Below are positions 1 to 6,022 of a stretch of DNA of 8,749 bases, one piece after another. How positions within the stretch are numbered: position 1 is the stretch's first letter; every line of letters begins with the position of its first letter. The DNA is from Bacteroidota bacterium. Lineage in GTDB: Bacteria > Bacteroidota > Ignavibacteria > Ignavibacteriales > Melioribacteraceae. The notes under the pieces are model-generated. The model ran no database searches and was not told the DNA's origin. It saw nothing but the letters and a program-made list of their open reading frames with translations. The DNA lies in contig JAEXUB010000207.1 of NCBI GenBank assembly GCA_023453125.1, positions 1-8,749 of the forward strand. Direction: 5' to 3'. A program made the translations under genes and the position numbers.

Positions 1-59
1 TTCAGCCGGTCGGGGGACTGTATAAAGAATGAAAAAATATTTAAGATGAATAACAGCAT
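1..59 (-). CDS. 5' end of a secreted protein gene, possibly flgA (P-ring chaperone); runs off the window
   Basis: Reading leftward from an ATG at 59-57, the frame stays open for 19 codons to the window edge and begins MLLFILNIFSFFIQSPDRL. This is a short, very hydrophobic start like the core of a signal peptide, though it lacks the usual basic residue right after the Met. It starts 5 bases after the flgG stop, so it is almost certainly the next gene of the operon. In many diderm flagellar clusters the gene after flgF-flgG is flgA, the periplasmic chaperone for the P ring, which needs a signal peptide. That is the reason for the suggestion. No FlgA domain residue lies inside the window, and the upstream Shine-Dalgarno match is poor. 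The gene is probable and the identity is only inferred from context. Confidence 0.45.
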   Translation of the reverse strand, partial: MLLFILNIFSFFIQSPDRL

Positions 60-64
60 TATTG

Positions 65-865
65 TTATGTCCGTTTCAAATTATTTGCAATAGACATCAT
101 ATTTTCTACAGTCTGAACAGTTTTGGAATTTATTTCATAAGCGCGCTGGGCTGCAATCATAGCTATCATTTCTTCAACAACGTCAACGTTCGAAGATTCA
201 AGATAACCCTGATGAAGCTCGCCGAATCCGTTCGATGACGGTGTTCCGAGAATTGCCGTGCCGGAAAATGAAGTTTCGGCATAAAGATTATCGCCAAGAC
301 TCGTTAATCCCCCCGGATTCATAAAACGTGCTACCTGAAGCTCGCCAACTACTCTGGTTCTGCCGTTCGCTTCTACAACTTCAATAACTCCTTCCCTTGA
401 GACAGAAATAGTCTGGGCATCAGAACCTACAACAATTTCCGGCTCAACAAGGCACCCGTTTGAAGCGACTAGCTTTCCATCGGCATTAACCTTAAAAGAC
501 CCGTCCCTTGAATATACAAGTGTACCGTCAGGTTTTTTCAGCTGAAAGAATCCGTCCCCCTGAATGGCAATATCAAACTGATTTCCGGTCGGCATAAGAT
601 CTCCCTGGATGAAAATCTTCTGTGAGTTTGCCGGCTGAACACCAGTACCAATCTGAATTGTATCGGATGACATTTCGGTAACACCGGGGGTCTTTGTGGT
701 AATTGGATTAATTGCAACATCCTGATACATAAGATCCATAAACTCAGCCTTGTTTTTCTTAAAGCCGGTTGTGTTCATGTTGGCCATGTTGTTGGAGATA
801 ATTTCTATGTTTATCTGCTGTGCATACATTCCCGAGGCAGCTGTTCTTAATGATCTGGTTGACAT
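65..865 (-). CDS. flgG: Flagellar distal rod protein FlgG
   Basis: This 266-residue protein is the distal rod protein, which polymerises in the periplasm as the outer drive shaft between the proximal rod and the hook. The N-terminal basal-body rod helix (about residues 3-36) carries the family signature NNMANMNTTGFK (25-36). The middle holds the conserved GTGVQPANSQKIFIQGDL stretch (73-90) and the DIAIQGDGFFQL core (98-109). The C-terminal helix begins YLESSNVDVVEEM (221-233) and includes AAQRAYEINSK, which is typical of FlgG. Length is close to the roughly 260 residues usual in the family. There is no signal peptide, as expected for a type III export substrate. The ATG at 865-863 follows a good AAGGAG ribosome site. 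The gene starts 14 bases after the stop of flgF. Confidence 0.97.
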   Translation of the reverse strand: MSTRSLRTAASGMYAQQINIEIISNNMANMNTTGFKKNKAEFMDLMYQDVAINPITTKTPGVTEMSSDTIQIGTGVQPANSQKIFIQGDLMPTGNQFDIAIQGDGFFQLKKPDGTLVYSRDGSFKVNADGKLVASNGCLVEPEIVVGSDAQTISVSREGVIEVVEANGRTRVVGELQVARFMNPGGLTSLGDNLYAETSFSGTAILGTPSSNGFGELHQGYLESSNVDVVEEMIAMIAAQRAYEINSKTVQTVENMMSIANNLKRT

Positions 866-871
866 TTTTTA

Positions 872-877
872 CTCCTT
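872..877 (-). promoter_or_regulatory. Ribosome binding site of flgG
   Basis: Read on the minus strand, AAGGAG lies six bases before the flgG ATG, in the 14-base gap after the flgF stop. It is the strongest Shine-Dalgarno match in the window, which fits a high need for this structural rod subunit. Confidence 0.8.
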
Positions 878-879
878 TT

Positions 880-1587
880 TTAAACTCTGCCGATTTCTTT
901 TAATCTCTCAAGCGAAGCATCAATAGTATTTATCACCTTCTGGGCCGCTTCATATTCTTTATTTATTTCTATCATTTTCTGCATTTCGTATATTGCGTTA
1001 ACATTCGATTCTTCAATATATCCGGAGAGGACTTCGAATTTTTCCTCTTCGGCCGGCATATAATTCTGGTTATAATCCATGTAATTTGAACCGCCTGTCT
1101 TCTGTAGAGAATCAAGATTATCTACCGTTGAAATCTTAAGGGTATCAACTATTTCATCCCCGATTCTTATTTCACCGTTTCTTGTAACGGTAACCGACTG
1201 GTTTTGATTCATCTGAAAACTGGTCAGGTTTATTTCCCCCCTGTTTCCCATAACCTTATCGCCGTTATCGTTAACAAGAAATCCCTCTTCGCTAAGAGAA
1301 AATCTTCCGTTTCTCGAAAGCTCGACTCCCTTAGGAGTCTTCACTTCAAAAAATCCTTCCCCTCTGATAGCAAGGTCAAAGGGGCGGCTTGTATTTATGT
1401 AATTACCATTCGAATAATCACGTGTCTGTCGCGCTTTGGTCTCTCCCATCTCATTAATGATCTGGTAGAATTCCCCTTCTCTCTTGTATCCGGCAGAATT
1501 TACGTTTGCAAGGTTATTAGCGACGTTTTCAATATTTTTCATTCTGTAGCCTAAACCGCGCGATGCTGTAAAAATTCCTTTTATCAT
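880..1587 (-). CDS. flgF: Flagellar proximal rod protein, FlgF-like
   Basis: This 235-residue basal-body rod protein is most likely FlgF, one of the proximal rod subunits exported through the flagellar type III gate. The N-terminal rod helix contains ANNLANVNSAGYK (23-35), the centre has DLAIRGEGFFEV (71-82), and the C-terminal domain opens with LSGYIEESNV (187-196) and ends in a long helix. It is smaller than FlgG and lacks FlgG's GTGV..NSQKIF segment, which argues for FlgF. Position directly upstream of flgG agrees. It is at the short end for FlgF (usually about 240-250). The ATG at 1587-1585 is preceded by GAGG five bases upstream, and that site overlaps the TGA stop of the previous gene, so translation is probably coupled. 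FlgF and FlgG-type rod proteins are easily confused, so the family is certain and the exact symbol slightly less so. Confidence 0.88.
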   Translation of the reverse strand: MIKGIFTASRGLGYRMKNIENVANNLANVNSAGYKREGEFYQIINEMGETKARQTRDYSNGNYINTSRPFDLAIRGEGFFEVKTPKGVELSRNGRFSLSEEGFLVNDNGDKVMGNRGEINLTSFQMNQNQSVTVTRNGEIRIGDEIVDTLKISTVDNLDSLQKTGGSNYMDYNQNYMPAEEEKFEVLSGYIEESNVNAIYEMQKMIEINKEYEAAQKVINTIDASLERLKEIGRV

Positions 1588-1592
1588 CTCAG

Positions 1593-1597
1593 CCTCA
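1593..1597 (-). promoter_or_regulatory. flgF ribosome site merged with the upstream stop codon
   Basis: On the minus strand TGAGG carries both the TGA stop of the 234-residue membrane protein gene and the GAGG Shine-Dalgarno of flgF, five bases before the flgF ATG. A ribosome ending on the upstream gene sits exactly over the flgF ribosome site, which suggests translational coupling. Confidence 0.6.
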
Positions 1598-2299
1598 GTT
1601 TAAATACCATTTGCTTTTTTCTCCTTTGGCCAACTCGTAAGATTTAATTTTGGCCGCCAGAATAATTTCCCCCTGGGCAATATTCAATTCCTTTGCTACT
1701 TCCGAAAGAGGTTTGCCGTGGTTATTAAGAATAACAGGAGAATTGAGGAGTTTTGAACGGACACTCTTAAGCTGCGGCTCTTCCCTCTTAACTATATTTT
1801 CCTCTCTAAGGATTCTAATATTGTTTTTCAGTTTTTTTCCGGTTTTCTTTGAACGCCCCAGCCATGCTCTTCTGGCAAATACTAAAACAAAAGCTGCCAG
1901 AGCGGCTCCGCCTAAAACATAAAATTTCCAGTTATCTGAATGAATTGTATTCTTTTTATTCATTACAGGGGCTGTTACAATCTGCTTAACTGCCTCTTTC
2001 TTCTCCTGTTCGGCAATCAGCAATTCAGTATTTACCGGTGAAGGTTCCTGAGGGAGTTCCGGACCGTAGTAAATGGGCTGCGGGCCGTAGAATACTACCC
2101 CTCTATCTTCGGGAGGAAGTTCCGGGCCGTAATAAACCGGCTTTTCTTCCCCATCTTCAAGGGTTAATTTTGCAAGACGGTCTCTTTCGCGGGCAGCATC
2201 TATCTGTTTCTGCACAATTGCCCTAATATCTACAGAATCCTGAACCTGACCGTACAGCGCTGCTGCGCAGATGAAAAAGAATATCAACGACTTTTTCAT
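1595..2299 (-). CDS. Unrecognised single-pass membrane protein with YGP repeats and HTH-like C-terminus
   Basis: I cannot name this 234-residue protein. It begins with a signal-peptide-like stretch (residues 1-17, MKKSLIFFFICAAALYG), with no convincing lipobox. An extracytoplasmic, partly coiled and acidic segment follows, containing three YGP motifs at 57, 71 and 78 (two as YYGPELP). A single transmembrane helix lies at about 126-143, followed by a strongly basic stretch (144-160) expected on the cytoplasmic side. The C-terminus (about 193-222), with PLSEVAKELNIAQGEI, resembles a small helix-turn-helix end of the kind found in DUF2802/DUF6115-type proteins encoded in flagellar clusters. That resemblance is from memory and was not searched. 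The ATG overlaps the previous stop as ATGA, and flgF follows after 7 bases, so a role in flagellar assembly or its control is inferred. FliO was considered, but its cytoplasmic beta-rich segment is not evident. Confidence 0.85.
   Translation of the reverse strand: MKKSLIFFFICAAALYGQVQDSVDIRAIVQKQIDAARERDRLAKLTLEDGEEKPVYYGPELPPEDRGVVFYGPQPIYYGPELPQEPSPVNTELLIAEQEKKEAVKQIVTAPVMNKKNTIHSDNWKFYVLGGAALAAFVLVFARRAWLGRSKKTGKKLKNNIRILREENIVKREEPQLKSVRSKLLNSPVILNNHGKPLSEVAKELNIAQGEIILAAKIKSYELAKGEKSKWYLN
2055..2136 (-). repeat. Short imperfect direct repeat encoding the YYGPELP motifs
   Basis: Two 19-base copies at 2055-2073 and 2118-2136, exactly 63 bases (21 codons) apart, differ at two positions. 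A third, shorter partial copy (the ggccgtag core near 2083-2090) lies between them. In protein they give YGP units at residues 57, 71 and 78, spaced by multiples of seven. This looks like local in-frame duplication in the extracytoplasmic part of the membrane protein. Confidence 0.75.
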
Positions 2300-3609
2300 A
2301 ATCCCATTTTCCTTTTCAATGGAAATAATAATGTTACTGATGAACCGGATGTTTCATTTGCTTCGTAAAGAACGCTTCCGTCAAATTTTTTCATAATATT
2401 GTTAATCATCCTTACGGAAAGCTCCTCTTCGGGAGTAAGTTTTCCGTTCAGGAATGCGTGTACACAATCGGTGGTGAAGATCTTAACCACGACTTTTTCA
2501 TGCATCTGCTTAGTCTGCACCAGAATTCCGCCGCCTGAAACGGAGCTTGGATTCAATACGCCGAATACATTTATTAAAAGCTGGTTTAAAAGGTCTTTGT
2601 TAGCCGCAATTGAGGGAATGTCATTCTCAAAATCGAGTACGCACTCATATTTCTTTGTTTTTAAGGATGAGTTGATAATGTTGTAAAATTCTGAAATAGT
2701 TTCATTTACGCCGCAGGGAGCTATCTTCGCCTTATCGTTATTCAGACTCGCGAATTTTACAAGCCGGCTGATAATAACTTCAATTTTTTTAATTTGCGAT
2801 TTAATATTCTCAAGCATACCGTTATCGGAAAGGTTATGCTCGTGCTGAATCATATCGGTATATGTAAGAATAACCTGGAGAGGATTCATAATGTCTTCCA
2901 CTATACCCGATGTCAGTTCTCCGATGGCGGATAATTTATAATCATTCTGCAGTTTGGATTGATAAACCTGCAGATCGTGATAAACTTCGTTTAATTCATT
3001 TGTCTTTAGCAGTGAACTTATTTTCTGTATGGCAACGCCTAGAATTATTTTAACCGAGCCGTATTCCAATGTCCCTTCGTCAAAAGAGGCAACCGGAGTC
3101 TGAATAAGTAAAATCCCCCTCCTTTTGTTGTTCTCAATAAGGGGAGCAAAAATATAGTTAAGGTTTGAACCCCCGTTGTTGTTGTTTTTATTATTGAGTA
3201 TAAAGGTCATTGCGTTTTTCTGGAATATTTTATCCAGAAGGCCTTCCTTAAGAGCATAATTGACAAAATTGGTAATTTTCTCATCAGCCATAGGATCCAT
3301 AGGCACCAGTTTATTCGGATTTTCGTTAAAAAGGAATAAAGTGGTTTCCTTTAGCGTAAGCTGATGCTTTAATGCTGTCCGGAGCGCCATTAAAACGTCT
3401 TCAATCCTGCTTTTCCCGTTCAGAAAATTCGTGAAAGCGAGCAGATTCTGGAATAGATGAGCATATTTTTCAAGCATATTGCCGGTATTCTGAACCGGTT
3501 CGGCCTTTAAAAGTTTCAGCTCGCTTTTCTGAGGATCGGCTTGTGCAAGATATTTTAGAGACTCGTAAAAAGTCTCATAACTAAGCGTATTTGTTTTGAT
3601 TACTCTCAA
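2296..3609 (-). CDS. GAF-domain histidine-kinase-like protein with degenerate catalytic core (probable pseudo-kinase)
   Basis: This 437-residue soluble protein has a GAF-like sensor region (about 50-200), a short coiled linker (about 203-224), a DHp-like helix pair (about 225-290) and an HATPase-like end (about 300-432). The H-box is clear from KLSAIGELTSGIVEDIMNPLQ (225-245), but Glu238 sits where the phospho-acceptor His belongs in the usual GIAHEI.NPL. In the N-box, QLLINVFGV (343-351) keeps the first Asn (347) but has Val351 at the usual Mg-binding Asn. The DNGxGI loop is reduced to DCVHAF (381-386), and the glycine-rich G2 lid is absent. Phosphotransfer is therefore unlikely, and a docking or scaffold role is inferred. 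The start is TTG at 3609-3607, overlapping the HDOD stop as TTGA, with TAAGG eight bases upstream. The next ATG would cost 44 residues. No transmembrane segment is seen. Confidence 0.9.
   Translation of the reverse strand: MRVIKTNTLSYETFYESLKYLAQADPQKSELKLLKAEPVQNTGNMLEKYAHLFQNLLAFTNFLNGKSRIEDVLMALRTALKHQLTLKETTLFLFNENPNKLVPMDPMADEKITNFVNYALKEGLLDKIFQKNAMTFILNNKNNNNGGSNLNYIFAPLIENNKRRGILLIQTPVASFDEGTLEYGSVKIILGVAIQKISSLLKTNELNEVYHDLQVYQSKLQNDYKLSAIGELTSGIVEDIMNPLQVILTYTDMIQHEHNLSDNGMLENIKSQIKKIEVIISRLVKFASLNNDKAKIAPCGVNETISEFYNIINSSLKTKKYECVLDFENDIPSIAANKDLLNQLLINVFGVLNPSSVSGGGILVQTKQMHEKVVVKIFTTDCVHAFLNGKLTPEEELSVRMINNIMKKFDGSVLYEANETSGSSVTLLFPLKRKMGL
3174..3197. repeat. Short trinucleotide (GTT/AAC-AAT) tract inside the GAF region
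   Basis: A run of GTT/ATT-type triplets on the plus strand encodes an Asn-rich loop, NNKNNNNGG (residues 139-147), in the GAF-like region of the kinase-like protein. It keeps the frame and probably lies in a surface loop. It is a possible site for replication slippage in units of one codon. Confidence 0.6.
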
Positions 3610-4490
3610 TTTAAGAACCTTACAGTTTCTGTTTGAGTTACAAATAAATTCTGGTAACTATTAATAAACTCTTCTACCTTTTCCATATTCGGGAAACGGA
3701 GAGTCTTCATTGATTCCTCTTCAAACTGAAGATCTTTATCCCAAATGAAGAAGCCAATCTTAAGATGCTTGGTCATATAATCGGCAAGGTGTACAATAGA
3801 AGGAAGGAACGGAGTATATTTGCCTGAAGAAGGATCTTCGTGCGAAAGAATTGAATCGCAGAGTTCGTGAGGGAAATTCCATTTTTCAAGGAGGATATGC
3901 CCTATTTCGGAGTGAGTCATTCCGAGAATATCGAGTTCAGCCTGATGATATGTCTTTCCATCCTTTTCAACAGATTCGCAGATAGAGATAAAATTAGTGT
4001 GGAAATAACGGTGGAGAACCGATATGCCTACATCGTGAAGGAATCCGGCAATAAATGCTTCGCCGCTGTTTGCGAGACCAAGATCTTCTGCAACTCTCTT
4101 TGCGGCACTGCCGGTTAAATAGGAATGGAGCCAGAATTCTTTCTGGTCAAGATATTTGTCTGTCTTGTTCTTGAACGATTCAATCATTGCAAGAGTAGAG
4201 ACAATGTTTCTCAATTCGCTGTAGCCAAGAATAAGAATAGCGAAATCGAGAGTAGTAACTTTTCTCTGAAGTCCGTATAACGGGGAGTTAGCAATCGTCA
4301 ATATTTTTGTTACCAAGCCCTGATCTTTGGAAATTATCTTGTTCAATTCGAAAGAAGTGGCCTTCTTAGAATCGATAAGCTTAATCACTTCCGTCATAAT
4401 GTTTGGAATTGGCGGAATATTGAGGATTTTGGTCAAAACCAGTTCGGTTTTTTCTCTTTTCATTCTTTGTTCAGGCGTTAAAGTTTGCAT
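3606..4490 (-). CDS. HDOD-domain signalling protein (second of tandem pair)
   Basis: This 294-residue cytoplasmic protein of the HDOD family belongs to the HD-fold proteins usually tied to signalling, stress or motility control rather than a defined enzyme reaction. The HDOD core runs from about residue 20 (LTKILNIPPIPN) to 245. It includes KDQGLVTKILTIANSPLYGL (55-74) and retains HD-type residues His122, His152-Asp153 (FLHDVG), His193 (MTHSEIG), His217 and the HLADYM motif (234-239). No partner effector domain is attached, so it consists of the HDOD module with a short C-terminal tail. It is a close paralogue of the preceding gene, from which it is separated by 12 bases. Its stop overlaps the TTG start of the kinase-like gene. 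The ATG at 4490-4488 follows a weak GGGA site, and M10 is a possible but less likely alternative start. Confidence 0.93.
   Translation of the reverse strand: MQTLTPEQRMKREKTELVLTKILNIPPIPNIMTEVIKLIDSKKATSFELNKIISKDQGLVTKILTIANSPLYGLQRKVTTLDFAILILGYSELRNIVSTLAMIESFKNKTDKYLDQKEFWLHSYLTGSAAKRVAEDLGLANSGEAFIAGFLHDVGISVLHRYFHTNFISICESVEKDGKTYHQAELDILGMTHSEIGHILLEKWNFPHELCDSILSHEDPSSGKYTPFLPSIVHLADYMTKHLKIGFFIWDKDLQFEEESMKTLRFPNMEKVEEFINSYQNLFVTQTETVRFLN
3618..3622 (-). promoter_or_regulatory. Ribosome site supporting the TTG start of the kinase-like gene
   Basis: TAAGG on the minus strand lies eight bases before the TTG at 3609-3607, inside the last codons of the upstream HDOD gene. Together with the TTGA stop/start overlap, it supports TTG as the start over the distant internal ATG. 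Confidence 0.5.
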
Positions 4491-4502
4491 ATTGATCCCA
4501 CT

Positions 4503-5378
4503 TTATATTTCTATTGATTCTATTTGACTAAGGAACATCTCTTTGTACCCTGCAATATATTTTTCAAGCTCTTCTTCATCCCTGAACCTGAAAAGTTCCA
4601 TAATTAATGGGTCATAGGTAAGTTTTTCATCCCAGTTAAAGGCTCCAATTCCGAGCTTCTGGGTCATATAATCGGCCAGATGTACAATTGCCGTCAGCTG
4701 TTTGTTTTCTGAATTGGAAGGTTCGTGATGATGCAGAATAACATCTCCGAGTACGGGAGGCAGATTCCATTTTTCAATAAGAAACTGCCCTATATCCTGG
4801 TGATTAATTCCAAGCACCTGGTTTTCAGCTGCCAGATATTCGCAATTTTCCGATTTAACAAGATCAATTATCTTAACAAAATCCTGCGGAAAAAATCTTT
4901 GAATAACTGAAATCCCGAGATCGTGTAAAAGCCCTGCAGTGAAAGCCTCTCCCGATTTGCGGTATCTGAAATCATCGGCAACTCTCTTTGCTGCAAATGC
5001 GGTAACAAGAGAGTGAAGCCAGTAACTCTTCTTATCAAGATTCTTATCCTCTTTCCCCTTAAATGCTTCTATCATCGAAAGAGCAATTACAATATTCTTA
5101 ATGTGCTCAAAACCTAGAATTACTATCGCGAATTCAATTGTAGAGACCCTTCTTGGCAGTCCGTATAGCGGAGAGTTGGCAACGGTAAGAATTTTTGCAA
5201 CAAGCCCCTGATCCATGCTGATAATTTTACCCAGATCATTGGCATTGGTCTTTGGATTTTCGAGAAGCTTTGTGACTTCAAACATAACTACCGGAATTGA
5301 AGGGAGGTTCCGAATACTCATCAGATTATTGATCTTTCTCTCCCGGACTTTCTCTAGATCTGTCACTGTGTTATCCAT
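4503..5378 (-). CDS. HDOD-domain signalling protein (first of tandem pair)
   Basis: This 291-residue soluble HDOD protein is very similar to its downstream neighbour along the whole length; over residues 43-160 well over half of the positions match by eye. Shared landmarks are DQGLVAKILTVANSPLYGLP (56-75), WLHS with His122, LLHDLGIS with His152-Asp153, INHQDIG with His193, a His-rich HHHEP (216-220), and HLADYM (233-238). Proteins of this family have been linked to motility in other bacteria (for example Cj0248 of Campylobacter jejuni and GsmR of Xanthomonas, from general knowledge). The ATG at 5378-5376 lies inside the last codons of fliA, an 8-base overlap without a good Shine-Dalgarno. Its translation therefore probably depends on ribosomes finishing fliA, tying its dose to sigma-28. 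Confidence 0.93.
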   Translation of the reverse strand: MDNTVTDLEKVRERKINNLMSIRNLPSIPVVMFEVTKLLENPKTNANDLGKIISMDQGLVAKILTVANSPLYGLPRRVSTIEFAIVILGFEHIKNIVIALSMIEAFKGKEDKNLDKKSYWLHSLVTAFAAKRVADDFRYRKSGEAFTAGLLHDLGISVIQRFFPQDFVKIIDLVKSENCEYLAAENQVLGINHQDIGQFLIEKWNLPPVLGDVILHHHEPSNSENKQLTAIVHLADYMTQKLGIGAFNWDEKLTYDPLIMELFRFRDEEELEKYIAGYKEMFLSQIESIEI

Positions 5379-6000
5379 TTACGTGATGAAGTTTGTTTTT
5401 TAATGTATCAAGAATTTTTGTGTGAATCTGAGAAATCCTGGAAACAGTGATATTGAGGATCTTCGATATCTCCTTATAGCTCAATTCCTCATAGTAATAC
5501 AAGCTGAGAATAAGCCTGTCTCTTTCGTCAAGATTTCTGATTGCGTCTTTAAGCAGTTCCTTAAGTTCGGTTTTCTCGGTGGTCTTGTCCTGGACTTCAG
5601 TATCATCGGGAATTGTTTCATAAAGCATATATCCGTCTTCCCCGTCAACAGCCTTATTAAGAGAAACAATTGAATACTGGAATTCATCAATTTTGTCTGA
5701 AGTGGCTAATCTCGGTTTAATCTGAACTTTTCTGAGTTCGTCAATAATTTTTCCCCTGATTCTCTGGATGGCGTAAGTTTCGAATTTTGTACCGTAGTCG
5801 GGATCAAACCGGTCAATTGCTTCACTCAATCCTTCAACCCCAAACTGGAAATAATCGCGGTCATCCAGGATCTCAAGATTAATAAAACGGGAATTATGGA
5901 TGACGTAATGGACAAGATTAGTGTAATTCATCATAATCTGTTTTTTCAGCCCCGGTGAAGGCTTTGTTTTGTAACTGCTCCAAAGTTGCGCGTTATCCAT
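5371..6000 (-). CDS. fliA: Flagellar sigma factor FliA (sigma-28), apparently lacking region 3
   Basis: This 209-residue FliA/WhiG-type sigma factor would direct RNA polymerase to late flagellar and chemotaxis promoters. Region 2 is intact (about 5-93): NYTNLVHYV, DYFQFGVEGLSEAIDRFDPDYG (49-70), and FETYAIQRIRGKIIDELR (73-90). Region 4 is intact (about 145-205): LDERDRLILSLYYYEELSYKEI and the FliA-type SRISQIH (187-193). Between DELR and LDERD there are 66 residues, against about 104 in E. coli FliA as I recall it (239 residues in all). The missing block corresponds to the region 3 helix-turn-helix. The chain goes from KPRLATSD straight into a linker like region 3.2 (SLNKAVDGEDGYMLYETIPDD, 113-133). 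The DNA between the two conserved halves is too short to hide a frameshifted region 3. The ATG at 6000-5998 follows AGGA nine bases upstream. It lies 22 bases after orf66 and overlaps the first HDOD gene. Confidence 0.93.
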   Translation of the reverse strand: MDNAQLWSSYKTKPSPGLKKQIMMNYTNLVHYVIHNSRFINLEILDDRDYFQFGVEGLSEAIDRFDPDYGTKFETYAIQRIRGKIIDELRKVQIKPRLATSDKIDEFQYSIVSLNKAVDGEDGYMLYETIPDDTEVQDKTTEKTELKELLKDAIRNLDERDRLILSLYYYEELSYKEISKILNITVSRISQIHTKILDTLKNKLHHVNG

Positions 6001-6022
6001 AACTGCTTCCTACCTAAGTTTG

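Noticed and set aside
1204..1554. Plus-strand open frame of 116 residues opposite flgF, and the other plus-strand frames through the window
   Set aside because: They lie wholly opposite strongly conserved flagellar or HDOD genes, have no family features and are explained as antisense shadows.
2820..2840. TCCGATAA on the minus strand as a sigma-28 promoter inside the kinase-like gene
   Set aside because: There is no matching -35 box and no gene start suitably downstream; it is a chance match in coding sequence.
4668..4676. Sigma-28-like -10 box (GCCGATTA) on the minus strand here and again near 3778-3785
   Set aside because: Both copies come from the codons of the conserved HLADYM motif in the two HDOD genes, and neither has a TAAAGTTT-like -35 element at the right distance.
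5481..5690. Minus-strand 69-residue open frame inside fliA
   Set aside because: It is an out-of-frame shadow of fliA with no ribosome site or recognisable composition. It does not supply the missing region 3 of the sigma factor.
5580..5735. A frameshift or sequencing error as the cause of the short FliA
   Set aside because: The DNA between the conserved region 2 and region 4 is itself too short to encode region 3 in any frame, and the linker reads well in the main frame.
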